From a virus: DNA of 43,532 nt. The stretch spans positions 1 to 43,532 of IMG/VR virus record IMGVR_UViG_3300012147_000025. The stretch is one strand, 5' to 3'. The notes under the pieces are model-generated. The model did not search any database, was not told the DNA's origin, and saw nothing but the letters and a program-made list of their open reading frames with translations. The translations under genes and the position numbers were made by a program. This document shows, piece by piece, positions 30,290 to 38,364 of this stretch. Each line of letters opens with the position of its first letter. The first letter of the stretch is position 1.

Positions 30290-31956
30290 TACTCCTCCTT
30301 GTTTTCTTCGTTGTCGTTCATGTATGACTCAAGTAACCTGCCAGTGTTAGGATTGTACAGTAAAGGTATCTTGCCACTCTCTCCGAAGTTCCTGTCCTCT
30401 AAGAGAACTAACTGCCTTACATTCTTTAGGTTAGGTTGCTCAGGATCTTTGTTACCCTCAAGACCGATCATCATGTAACATGCACGCATCATAGCTCTTG
30501 AGCCAGCGAATTGGTTACTAAGTACATGACCACCTCTCTCGTGAGGAAGTCCACTCTGAGGACTGTTAAGGTGACAAAAGATGTAGTACGTGAATGCTAA
30601 CTCTTTAGCCATAGCCGCTATATCAGATGCGATCTCTACTAATCTCTCGTTAGCTTCACCAGAACCCATGCCTACAGTTAAGCATGTTATAGGGTCAATA
30701 ATTATGTCGTTGACACCCTCTGCCCTGTTAACGTAGCGTATCTCTCTCTTGAGGTCGTCCCAATTAATTTTACCGTACTCTCCATACATGATAGCCTTAT
30801 CGTCTATGAGACGCTTACCACGCTCGAAAGCCTCCATGTTGAACTCACGCTTAGGGTCGTGAAAGATATGACTTGTAGCCACCCCTGCAAGCTTCTGTGC
30901 AGTGATATGGTTCTCTTGTTCAGGCTTACAGAAAAACACAGGGACGTTGTGTTGTGTGATAAGGTGTGTACCTAGCTCATCTACTAAGCATGACTTACCC
31001 ATTTTTACGCCACCACCGAAGTAAGCACCCTCACCCCTACGTATCCCCCTAGTTAAGTCAGTAAGTCCAGCCCAAGGCCAGCTAAGTCCCATCTCTGGAC
31101 GTTTAGATGCTTGATCCCATACATCTGAACTACGTACAAGCTTATCGCTTAACTGTGTCTTAGCGCGGAACATAACAGCCTGAAAAAGCTCTTGCCCTCT
31201 GTCAGCCATAAGCATATCGTGTGAGTCTTTAAGGGGATACTTAGCGACCTTGCACTCAGGATACAGCTTAGCGAAGGTTTTAGTAGCACCCTCTCCTGCC
31301 TTATCCATGTCGAAGCATACAATAACCTCTTTCCACCTATCGAACTGCTTGATGAAAGGAACCATCGAGTCAACTGACTTAACACCATTAGGTAATGATA
31401 TAACAGCAGGAGTCTTCTCGAACTTACCGAACTTCTTAAGGGTCTGTAGCAATGCCATAGCATCCTTCTGACCCTCTGTTATGAATAGCTTAGCACCACC
31501 GTTCTGTACAGCTTGTCTCCACCCGAAGGGTTCTATACTTCTTGTGTTACCTACAAAGAAAAAGATCTTACCTTCGAGAACCTTAACTTGATACGAGGTA
31601 ACAACACCGTCACGTTCGTAGGGATAGTAATGACTGCGTATCTCCTGTGCAGTCTCTCTGTCGAAACCTAGCTTAACACCGAAGTGTTCAAGGGTTTCCT
31701 TATCAAGTTTATCTTTAGGGCAAGCTTCTGTAGGTAGCTTACTGATATTAGCGAGTTCCTTGTTTATATCGTCCTGAGATTTAACTTGTGGTTTAGGTGG
31801 GATGTAGTCTTTGTTATGCGCGTCATAGGGGTTCTTGACGTATGTACTGCAACTGTAACAGTATCCATCGTAGTTCCCATCGTCTTGCATAAAGACTTGT
31901 AGCCCACGCTTAGTGCCGCAACTGTGCGGTAAACGCTCTACATATTTCTTAGTCAA
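30289..31956 (-). CDS. Primase-helicase (T7 gp4-like)
   Basis: 555 residues. An N-terminal zinc motif (His11, Cys13, Cys33, Cys36), a Toprim primase domain with Glu160 (LFITEGQKDAM) and DMD (215-217), and a RecA/DnaB-type helicase domain with Walker A GGGVKMGKS (313-321) and Walker B IIIDPIT. It makes primers and unwinds DNA as a hexamer at the fork. It begins with TTG at 31956, with AGGAG six bases upstream inside the end of the preceding gene. The TTG may limit its level. Confidence 0.93.
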   Translation of the reverse strand: MTKKYVERLPHSCGTKRGLQVFMQDDGNYDGYCYSCSTYVKNPYDAHNKDYIPPKPQVKSQDDINKELANISKLPTEACPKDKLDKETLEHFGVKLGFDRETAQEIRSHYYPYERDGVVTSYQVKVLEGKIFFFVGNTRSIEPFGWRQAVQNGGAKLFITEGQKDAMALLQTLKKFGKFEKTPAVISLPNGVKSVDSMVPFIKQFDRWKEVIVCFDMDKAGEGATKTFAKLYPECKVAKYPLKDSHDMLMADRGQELFQAVMFRAKTQLSDKLVRSSDVWDQASKRPEMGLSWPWAGLTDLTRGIRRGEGAYFGGGVKMGKSCLVDELGTHLITQHNVPVFFCKPEQENHITAQKLAGVATSHIFHDPKREFNMEAFERGKRLIDDKAIMYGEYGKINWDDLKREIRYVNRAEGVNDIIIDPITCLTVGMGSGEANERLVEIASDIAAMAKELAFTYYIFCHLNSPQSGLPHERGGHVLSNQFAGSRAMMRACYMMIGLEGNKDPEQPNLKNVRQLVLLEDRNFGESGKIPLLYNPNTGRLLESYMNDNEENKEE

Positions 31957-32380
31957 TACTTGCTCCTGTTCTATTTGCGTAGTGGATTATAAGCTTTCTT
32001 CGTCTCTGTTTACTTTCTCTGGATACCTTACTTACGGATAGTCCTTGATCGTAGTGCATCAGGAGGGTTGTTTGTTTTTTAGTCAGAATTTTAGGATCAA
32101 ATAGCTGAATACACCTTAGCATCTGTATAACTTTTGAGCTTAACTCCTGTGAATTAAGAACAGCTAAGCAGTACTTGAAGTACTCAGGGTTGTACTCCCA
32201 AGCCCGTCCTGCCCACTCCTCCCAACAAGCGCCAGAATTATCTAAATACAAACCTACTCTGTTGTACACAGGTGAAACCTCTTTCCCGTAATCCTGCCTC
32301 TCTTTAAGAAGTCTTGCATAGAAGTATGATTTCTCTGTCGTTTTAGCTTCGGGATGAGGTAACACCTTCACCTTGTGCAT
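31949..32380 (-). CDS. Probable helix-turn-helix protein
   Basis: 143 residues. The C-terminal about 45 residues (ILTKKQTTLLMHYDQGLSVSK, split here after the helix, then VSRESKQRRRKLIIHY) read like a sigma-region-4-type helix-turn-helix. The N-terminal part contains YARLLKERQDYGKE and a Trp-rich stretch (ACWEEWAGRAWEYNP). It lies directly before primase-helicase, overlapping its start. It may regulate transcription or bind DNA in replication; the assignment is tentative. Confidence 0.55.
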   Translation of the reverse strand: MHKVKVLPHPEAKTTEKSYFYARLLKERQDYGKEVSPVYNRVGLYLDNSGACWEEWAGRAWEYNPEYFKYCLAVLNSQELSSKVIQMLRCIQLFDPKILTKKQTTLLMHYDQGLSVSKVSRESKQRRRKLIIHYANRTGASID

Positions 32381-32382
32381 AC

Positions 32383-32604
32383 TTACTCCAAGATGTACGT
32401 CTTACCATTACTACAGGTAACACGTTTGTGGTCTGTGCTATAGGGCTGTAAACCATGCTCGTTACATACTGTGATTGCGCTTTGTATGTGTGCTATGTCT
32501 TTAGCTACAGGGGTGTCTGTCGTATTTGATACATGTATAGATCCAGCTAGCGCAACAAATGCCCCCACTAAAAAGCCCATAATCGTCAACTCTGCATCGT
32601 TCAT
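32383..32604 (-). CDS. Small exported or membrane-anchored protein
   Basis: 73 residues. Residues 5-25 (ELTIMGFLVGAFVALAGSI) form an N-terminal membrane segment or uncleaved signal. The outside part (residues about 30-73) has two cysteines (ITVCNEHG, RVTCSNGKTY) that could form a disulfide in the periplasm. GGAGA precedes ATG 32604, coupled to the upstream stop. Function unknown. Confidence 0.6.
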   Translation of the reverse strand: MNDAELTIMGFLVGAFVALAGSIHVSNTTDTPVAKDIAHIQSAITVCNEHGLQPYSTDHKRVTCSNGKTYILE

Positions 32605-32768
32605 TAATCTATCTCCAGTATTACGTACTCTTTGTACTCGCTACCTACAACCTCGTAGCCGTAAACCCTATGCCAGTACTCGGTTTGGTCACTCGGTGCT
32701 ATGAAACGTACTTTGTTTTTTGTGCAGTCTTCTGGATGTTCTGCAATCCATATCTTTCTAGCTTTCAT
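32604..32768 (-). CDS. Small protein of unknown function (54 residues)
   Basis: ATG 32768 after GGAGAGTGCAG; the stop TAA (32604-32606) overlaps the next ATG. The product begins MKARKIWIAEHPEDCTKNK and contains EYWHRVYGYEVVGSEYKEY. It is globular, Tyr-rich and has no membrane span. It overlaps the preceding coiled-coil gene by 11 bases, the normal style in this operon. Not recognised. Confidence 0.65.
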   Translation of the reverse strand: MKARKIWIAEHPEDCTKNKVRFIAPSDQTEYWHRVYGYEVVGSEYKEYVILEID

Positions 32769-32898
32769 CTGCACTCTCCAAGAACTCTACACGCCCCTCA
32801 AGCTCAAAGATATAGTTATCCTTATCCTCGATCTCTTCTTGAAGCTCTTGTACTCGTGAGTTCAGTTCGTTTATTAAATCATTCATAGATTTAGCCAT
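32758..32898 (-). CDS. Short coiled-coil protein (46 residues)
   Basis: ATG 32898 lies just inside the end of the upstream helix-turn-helix gene; the stop TAG is at 32758-32760. MAKSMNDLINELNSRVQELQ continues with a Glu/Asp-rich helix and ends EFLESADES: a single acidic coiled coil. The ribosome site is weak (ACAGAAG), so translation probably depends on coupling. Could be a small dimeric modulator. Confidence 0.55.
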   Translation of the reverse strand: MAKSMNDLINELNSRVQELQEEIEDKDNYIFELEGRVEFLESADES

Positions 32899-33142
32899 TC
32901 TTCTGTCCTTTACTGTTGTACCCGAATGAACGGATAACTGTGTACATAGTCGTTACGTGAACACTGTACAGCTTAGATACAGCAAGTACACTGTATCCTT
33001 CCTGAAGTAGCTCAACGATTTCTGCTATTTGTTCTGACCAGACAACCCTCTTAGGTTCGTCTAGTGTATAGTCTGACACACGTACAGGGTTTAAGTTCAA
33101 AAAGTTTAATGTTGGTTGTAACGGATTACTCTTCCCCATCAT
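32891..33142 (-). CDS. Small helix-turn-helix protein
   Basis: 83 residues if started at ATG 33142 (ATG 33139 is next to it); the longer in-frame stretch to 33325 lies within the ATP-grasp gene and lacks a start site. The segment VVWSEQIAEIVELLQEGYSV then LAVSKLYSVHVTTMYTVIRSFG is a helix-turn-helix of the Hin/homeodomain-like type. It could regulate phage genes. It is the last gene of the peptide-ligase cluster and overlaps the ATP-grasp gene by 17 bases. Confidence 0.65.
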   Translation of the reverse strand: MMGKSNPLQPTLNFLNLNPVRVSDYTLDEPKRVVWSEQIAEIVELLQEGYSVLAVSKLYSVHVTTMYTVIRSFGYNSKGQKNG

Positions 33143-34094
33143 AGTACTCTTGCTCCGTATCGTCGTCTTCGTTAGTTTCGTCGACATGTACCCACTGTAG
33201 AGGCTGTGCAACCCACTGAGGGGAATTACTCGTAGGGAGCTGAGGGACGGGTACAGGGGCTGGACCTGTCTCTTCTGGGAAGTCCTGATTAGCGTCAGTG
33301 TTAACGTCAAAAGGTCTCTGTGCATCGTTGTTCATCAACGCTGTTAGACCATTAACATACGTATCTAGTGTAGTGCCCTCTAGTCCCGGAGCTGTGTTAA
33401 CCTCTAACACGTAAGCACGCTTTTGCTTCTCGTTATAGATCACGTCTATAGCACAGAAGTCTAAGTCTAAAGCATCATAAGCTGATAGAGCTTGACCTAT
33501 AACGTCTACAGGAGTGTCTATGTTCTGCCTTGCAAAGATAAATCCCCCTTCTAAGTTACGTACCTTCCAGTTAACAAGAGTGCTGTCTACGTCAAGCTTA
33601 CGTGCCTTACGCTGTACGTCCACTACAACACCGTCAATGATATGTACACGATACTCTTCCTTTTTCTTTACGTACAAGGTGTACAGAGGGCATTGACTTA
33701 ACTGATCTGTGCTGTTAACAATGACGATACCTCGACCAGACGAACCATTAAGGATGTGTCTTTCTACAACCTCTCTGTCGTCCTCTAGCCACATAGATGC
33801 CTGAGCCATATCTGTAGTGAATTCAGGCACAGTTACCCCTGCTCCTGCAAGGCGTTCTAAGCACTCTAATTTGTTAGAGGCTACCCTTAGGTCGTCAGGG
33901 TGGTTCCATACCTTCCCTGTAGCTCCTAGGCCCTCTGGTGGGAGAGATAAGCCTGTGTTACCCCAGTTAATTATGTTCCTAGTAGCCTTTCGGGGTGTAG
34001 AACGGTTAATATTGATACGTTGTATACCTAAAGCGGAAGCTAAGATTTTAGCTGACTTACTTGCAGAATTATATGGCAGTAAAAATGTATTCAT
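33126..34094 (-). CDS. ATP-grasp ligase (RimK / D-Ala-D-Ala ligase fold) with acidic tail
   Basis: 322 residues. ATP-grasp core about 60-255: ERHILNGSSGRGIVIV (111-126), the KKKEEYRVHII strand with Glu147, IDVIYNE (216-222), and the metal-binding VLEVNTAPGLEGTTLD (229-244) with Glu231 and Asn233. Such enzymes join a carboxylate to an amine via acyl phosphate, often adding amino acids to peptides. Residues 260-322 form an extra Pro-rich linker and an acidic tail ending EYYDGEE, absent from the basic fold. It is coupled to an amidoligase gene by TAATG. Its substrate is unknown. Confidence 0.88.
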   Translation of the reverse strand: MNTFLLPYNSASKSAKILASALGIQRININRSTPRKATRNIINWGNTGLSLPPEGLGATGKVWNHPDDLRVASNKLECLERLAGAGVTVPEFTTDMAQASMWLEDDREVVERHILNGSSGRGIVIVNSTDQLSQCPLYTLYVKKKEEYRVHIIDGVVVDVQRKARKLDVDSTLVNWKVRNLEGGFIFARQNIDTPVDVIGQALSAYDALDLDFCAIDVIYNEKQKRAYVLEVNTAPGLEGTTLDTYVNGLTALMNNDAQRPFDVNTDANQDFPEETGPAPVPVPQLPTSNSPQWVAQPLQWVHVDETNEDDDTEQEYYDGEE

Positions 34095-35011
34095 TATATA
34101 CCTCTTTCGATTGTATCTAGTTCATTAGAAAGTACCCTGATCTCTTTATTGATCTTTTTCTCTCGTACTTTAGTGTATTCTGAAAGCTCTGCGATGACCA
34201 GAACATCATTCACAGTCTGAACCCCTCTCTCTACTAGAGCTTCGTAGTCTTCCATGTACGCTTCGTTAGGGAACAGTCTAGTGAACAGGTCGCTTAAGCT
34301 GTGGGCTTTCTTGTAAGTGATTATCTCTTGTGCTGACTCCATACCCATAGACTCTGTCTTTAAGGCGAATAGGAACTCTAGCACTCGGAAGTAAGCCTCG
34401 GATGTAACCATAGGGCAGAACATACGGTACTCGATTGTTCCTAGATCACGTATACGATTCAAGGATATACCTGCGTACTTAGACCATGTAGTGCCCATTA
34501 TGCTTTCAATAGTGGGATTACCGCCTAACCTTGCTATGTTCTGGAAGTTAGTAGTACCTGTATCTACAGGCATACAGAACGTGTTACTTAGTCTTGTGTT
34601 ACCGAACAACCTGAATAACACATGCTCGAACATTGATGATAGCAGAAGCATGTTGTACACTTGCTGACCAGACATATCGCTAACGTCTACATGGATGTGT
34701 GTACTACAGCGTTCGCTTATCGTGTAGTCTTGATTAGCTAAGCATTCGTCAAGGTCTACTATAGCTTTTTCTAGCTTAACACCAGACAAAGCCTTAGCGC
34801 ACTTAATTTCCATACCGTTGCCGCGCAAGGAGCCGTCACCCTCTATCGTCCACAACGTAGAATTTAAGTCTGGAGTACGGGTCACACCCTCTAGCTCTAG
34901 CTCTATACCTACAGCGTAATTACGAGAGAGTCTCTTAGGCTCGAACAGTAAGGGATTACGGAATCGGTTATTAGTCTCTTTTAGATAGCTTTCAATTGTG
35001 TTAAATGGCAT
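34094..35011 (-). CDS. Amidoligase (COOH-NH2 ligase, Amidoligase_2-like, GCS fold)
   Basis: 305 residues. The glutamine-synthetase/gamma-glutamylcysteine-synthetase-like motifs are visible: VGIELELEG (34-42), DGSLRGNGMEI (59-69), CSTHIHVDV (102-110) and GISLNRIRDLGTIEYRMF (181-198). They supply the metal and ATP ligands of the fold. The family links a carboxyl group to an amino group. A helical C-terminal extension (about 240-305) is present. The ATG follows AAAGGAG. It shares the cluster with a second ligase of a different subfamily at 35605-36474. Confidence 0.88.
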   Translation of the reverse strand: MPFNTIESYLKETNNRFRNPLLFEPKRLSRNYAVGIELELEGVTRTPDLNSTLWTIEGDGSLRGNGMEIKCAKALSGVKLEKAIVDLDECLANQDYTISERCSTHIHVDVSDMSGQQVYNMLLLSSMFEHVLFRLFGNTRLSNTFCMPVDTGTTNFQNIARLGGNPTIESIMGTTWSKYAGISLNRIRDLGTIEYRMFCPMVTSEAYFRVLEFLFALKTESMGMESAQEIITYKKAHSLSDLFTRLFPNEAYMEDYEALVERGVQTVNDVLVIAELSEYTKVREKKINKEIRVLSNELDTIERGI

Positions 35012-35595
35012 ACTATATCTCCTTTGTTAAGGTTAGTTCGTTCGATAATTGATCCAAAAGGTGTCTTCAGTTCTCCATCGTAATCGCCTACGGTCTTTCC
35101 GACTAGAGCCATATGTATCTTACCACCTGAACAGCATATACGCTTGGAGATAATAGTCTCAGTAGGGTCACTGCAAGCCGTACTCTGATCTAAAACAGCC
35201 TCTAAATACAATATATGGGATAGAGTACCGCCCCTTGAACTGTGAAATCCACGAGAACCGGACTCGTTGAACCTAACAAAGTCGTAGTTAAGTCCCTTTT
35301 TGTAGGACTTAGAGAACACATAAGTGTACTCCATGAGCTTACCTTTATGGACAAAGAAACCTTGCTCGGGTGTGAACCTGAAAAGATATTCGCTATGTAT
35401 CCGTAGTACGGAGTCCTTACCAGTACGGCAAACGAAAGCATTATCAGAGTCTACCTCCATAGAGATGACTACTTGATCACCGTCTGAACCTCTGTAAAGC
35501 AGAAATGTGTTACTGTAGTACTGGTTCAGATCTCTGTGGCTATAACCCTGAACGGATACAGGGTCTAAGGCTATAGGTATTAAGTTCTTGATCAT
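34981..35595 (-). CDS. Unknown protein inside the amidoligase cluster
   Basis: 204 residues. It is beta-rich (NTFLLYRGSDGDQVVISMEVD, written here in short, and YLFRFTPEQGFFVHKGKLMEY) with a Cys-containing middle part (STACSDP, KRICCSGGKIHM) and C-terminal GDYDGELKTPFGSIIER. It overlaps the following amidoligase by 31 bases, indicating tight coupling. It could be a carrier, substrate or accessory subunit. No family recognised. Confidence 0.65.
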   Translation of the reverse strand: MIKNLIPIALDPVSVQGYSHRDLNQYYSNTFLLYRGSDGDQVVISMEVDSDNAFVCRTGKDSVLRIHSEYLFRFTPEQGFFVHKGKLMEYTYVFSKSYKKGLNYDFVRFNESGSRGFHSSRGGTLSHILYLEAVLDQSTACSDPTETIISKRICCSGGKIHMALVGKTVGDYDGELKTPFGSIIERTNLNKGDIVCHLTQLKAI

Positions 35596-35604
35596 TGTAG
35601 TTCC

Positions 35605-36474
35605 TTAAAAGTCTAAAGGCATTGTGTTCTGGTACTTAGGGTCTAACCTAGAGGTAGTTCTCTTGATTTTAGAGTACTTCGTAGTTAGTTCCCTAGATAG
35701 GGCCTCACCTCGAGCAAAGGCTGAGTAATGTCCACTAACCTTGTAGTCTCTCAGGTGTTGGAATACACCAGAAATAAGGTCAGGTATTGACCTGTCTGCA
35801 AGCCAGTAAGAGCTCATGTTACGGAGTTCAAAACCGTAAGGCTTAGGTCTGATTACAGGATTATGACGTAAGTTCAGGATGTCTTCTCTCATCTGGGCCG
35901 CACCGTTTCCTGTGTCAAAGGTCAGTCTTTGGACTAAGCCCACAGTTGACATCAGGTTTAGTGTCGCTGAGATCGTTCCTAGTAAAGCTGGGTCTGTCAG
36001 TTCAAGATCACAGCCAAATCCAAAATGGATATGACCCCCAACAGGTACACGCTCTCGACTTAGAGTACTGACACGCATAGGAACAACAGCAATAGCCGTC
36101 CTTCCGACCATACTGAACTGAGGGGAGCATCCTACGTCAAATCCTGTATGGTTATCTGATATGTCTTCTGCTGAATACCCAGCCAGTGCTCCACAACGAA
36201 GGTCATAACGACCCTTGAATCTGTTCTCTAGCTTAGTACGTATCTCGTTGATGCTCTCCTGTATAGCATCGGAGAACCTCTCTCCTCCTGTATTCACAGG
36301 CTTAGTACCGAACTCAAGTACTGTACCATCTAGTTGGACCATGCCTCCGCACTTCAGTTTTAAAGGTTTCTGCTTAGATCCTCCTATCTTGCCGATAGCA
36401 GGGACAATTCTCTGTAGCTTGTTATCGAACAAGAACAGCTCTGGGTCACAACCGATTTGTGTTTGAATTTGCAT
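35605..36474 (-). CDS. COOH-NH2 ligase type 2 (phiEco32-like amidoligase)
   Basis: 289 residues. Motifs of the phiEco32-like ligase family (PF14395 type): IGCDPELFLFD (7-17), GGMVQLDGTVLEFGT (43-57), VPVGGHIHFGFG (143-154) and PYGFELRNMSSYW (212-224), which together give the Asp/Glu, His and Arg ligands of the GCS-like active site. It should form an amide bond at the cost of ATP. The ATG follows TAGGAG. It lies between the amidotransferase and the unknown 204-residue protein. Confidence 0.9.
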   Translation of the reverse strand: MQIQTQIGCDPELFLFDNKLQRIVPAIGKIGGSKQKPLKLKCGGMVQLDGTVLEFGTKPVNTGGERFSDAIQESINEIRTKLENRFKGRYDLRCGALAGYSAEDISDNHTGFDVGCSPQFSMVGRTAIAVVPMRVSTLSRERVPVGGHIHFGFGCDLELTDPALLGTISATLNLMSTVGLVQRLTFDTGNGAAQMREDILNLRHNPVIRPKPYGFELRNMSSYWLADRSIPDLISGVFQHLRDYKVSGHYSAFARGEALSRELTTKYSKIKRTTSRLDPKYQNTMPLDF

Positions 36475-36487
36475 TTTGTTCTCCTAG

Positions 36488-37987
36488 TTATTGTAGGTTC
36501 AGCTCACTGTACTCTGATTTGTATTCTGTATCCCATATGTCAACGCACCCGTCACAGACATACTCGGAGCTTGAGACAAAGGTTACTGTTTGTAGCGTAG
36601 ACTCTGCAACTAAATCTATAGGGTCAGCACATACACAGCATCCATTTTTTGTGTTTGCCTTGAACTCCTTGTAGGTAAGATCTCTGCCATCTAAACCCTC
36701 GAACTCACCATAAAAGTCTGGTAACACAGCGTCATGTTCACCTTGAGCTATTTGAAAGTCACAGTAACGCTTAAAGATGGGGCAAGTGTTTGCATCGTCT
36801 TCGCTTCGCATGAGCTTCCAGCTCTCAGGTTTGTTCATCAACACTAAAGCGGGTCTCTCTCCTGTAAACGTAGCAGTCATTATTTCCGCTTCAATGCACC
36901 ATACATCCGAAATATCCGAGATCGAACTGAGGTCACAATAATACGCTTTAACATCAAAGTAAGGGTCACATACCAGAGACATCTCAAAGTCAACACGATT
37001 AGGAACTTTATCGTTCTTACAAACAATCTTGTCAATATAGCAGAACACTTTGTCACCTTTGCGAAAGTTAGTTCCCTTTGAAGCATTAAAACGATCTAGG
37101 TTCTTAACAGTCTGGTCTTCTATCCTAGCGACCTCTCCGCTTGTGGTTGTCCAACCATCTCTGTTGTTAGGAACCCATACACCTCTAACATATGCACCTC
37201 CGCTAAAACCAGAACCCATACCCGTTGAGGTGTAGTGGGTACGTATCACAGGCTTTGGGGCTAATTCGAGTTCTTCTGTAACACACGTAACCTTACGCTT
37301 TTCCATAGCGAATGTGTGTAAACAACCTGCAAGGGGCTGGTACATATTGTACTTAGCATCTAAACCGCTTGCACTTTTTGAACCTGATACTGTTTTGTTG
37401 CTACGGTCTATAAGCCACTCAAGCATCTTAGCTTCTGATGCGTATAACACATGGTCGTCTGTGATAGCAAGAGTAAGGGGTCGCTCATCGTTACGTATGA
37501 AGTTAAAGGTCATGTTGTGAGAGTCCCACCAAGTCAAGGCAAAAGCTCCCTCTAGGTCTTTTATAACGTCCTCTACGTTGTACTTATCTAGTAAGTAGCA
37601 AACCAGTTCCGAGTCTGTACCGAAGGTAGGAGCATCGTACTTCTTTTCTAGGGCGTACTTATTAGATAGCGTACCGTTGTGCATTAATGTTATGTCACCA
37701 TGTACGAAAGGGTGGGCGTTAGCCGCATTCACACCTCCCATAGTTGCGTGGCGGTTATGCCCCATAAGAAGTATCTTATTTTGGGATATGTTATCGTCTA
37801 CAGATTTAATATCTAAGAAGTTAATAGGGTCGATAGCTAACTTCTTGATAAAAGGTACACCCGATGGAGGTATACTTGCTAAACCTGTGCTATGCCTTCC
37901 ACGGAAGTAATCCGCAATCAAGGCTTGTTTAAAGAATGATACGTGTGGGTGAAATAAATCACCGTATACTCCGACTAATCCGCACAT
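36488..37987 (-). CDS. Class-II glutamine amidotransferase with C-terminal zinc-ribbon-like module
   Basis: 499 residues. The start MCGLVGVYG exposes catalytic Cys2 after Met removal. Other Ntn-amidotransferase motifs: GRHSTGLASI (30-39), GHNRHATMGG (76-85), HPF (92-94), MHNGTLSN (102-109) and GTDSELVCYLL (123-133). It releases ammonia or transfers glutamyl groups from glutamine. Residues about 200-450 are not recognised. Near the end, CCVCADP and YVCDGCVD form two CXXC-like pairs, a likely zinc site. It overlaps the cyclotransferase gene as TAATG. Confidence 0.88.
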   Translation of the reverse strand: MCGLVGVYGDLFHPHVSFFKQALIADYFRGRHSTGLASIPPSGVPFIKKLAIDPINFLDIKSVDDNISQNKILLMGHNRHATMGGVNAANAHPFVHGDITLMHNGTLSNKYALEKKYDAPTFGTDSELVCYLLDKYNVEDVIKDLEGAFALTWWDSHNMTFNFIRNDERPLTLAITDDHVLYASEAKMLEWLIDRSNKTVSGSKSASGLDAKYNMYQPLAGCLHTFAMEKRKVTCVTEELELAPKPVIRTHYTSTGMGSGFSGGAYVRGVWVPNNRDGWTTTSGEVARIEDQTVKNLDRFNASKGTNFRKGDKVFCYIDKIVCKNDKVPNRVDFEMSLVCDPYFDVKAYYCDLSSISDISDVWCIEAEIMTATFTGERPALVLMNKPESWKLMRSEDDANTCPIFKRYCDFQIAQGEHDAVLPDFYGEFEGLDGRDLTYKEFKANTKNGCCVCADPIDLVAESTLQTVTFVSSSEYVCDGCVDIWDTEYKSEYSELNLQ

Positions 37988-38364
37988 TAAAATACTCCCG
38001 TTTTAATTAGTCTCTCAGGACGTGCATAAGCCTGATCTTGCATTACATAAATCCAAGCCTTACCGATACTTACATCAATAAGCTCTCGTCTGTACCACCG
38101 AGGATGCCCCTCTAAGCGGTCTAAATCGCCCTGTAAGGTACTTTGTTCCACCATGAATACTTCCACAGAGATCTCGTCTTTGGAGTCCTCTGAGTGGAAT
38201 ACAACAGGAAATCCTCCTGCTGAGAACATCTTGAAACCTTTGATCTGTTCTGCACCCATGAATTCGGATGATGATAGCAGACGGTTATTACCATGCCCTT
38301 GCTTGAGTGTGCCGTAAACGGCTACTAATTCTGTGTTAATGGCTGTGTTAGTGCATGTGCTCAT
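37987..38364 (-). CDS. Gamma-glutamylcyclotransferase family protein (AIG2/GGCT)
   Basis: 125 residues. VAVYGTLKQGHGN (14-26) contains the YGTL substrate loop, and LDRLEGHPRWYRRE (81-94) the candidate catalytic Glu85. The fold cleaves gamma-glutamyl-amine bonds with release of 5-oxoproline. In the amidoligase cluster it may trim or recycle gamma-glutamyl-linked products. It overlaps the 307-residue gene by ATGA and the amidotransferase by TAATG, so all three should be co-translated. Confidence 0.9.
   Translation of the reverse strand: MSTCTNTAINTELVAVYGTLKQGHGNNRLLSSSEFMGAEQIKGFKMFSAGGFPVVFHSEDSKDEISVEVFMVEQSTLQGDLDRLEGHPRWYRRELIDVSIGKAWIYVMQDQAYARPERLIKTGVF

Noticed and set aside
32471-32888. 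Two plus-strand open frames opposite small leftward genes
   Set aside because: Three overlapping minus-strand genes with ribosome sites and coupled starts explain this stretch better.
33143-33325. N-terminal 61 residues of the longer frame of the helix-turn-helix gene
   Set aside because: They lie wholly inside the ATP-grasp gene and a plausible start exists at 33142; the extra part is Ser/Leu-rich shadow sequence.
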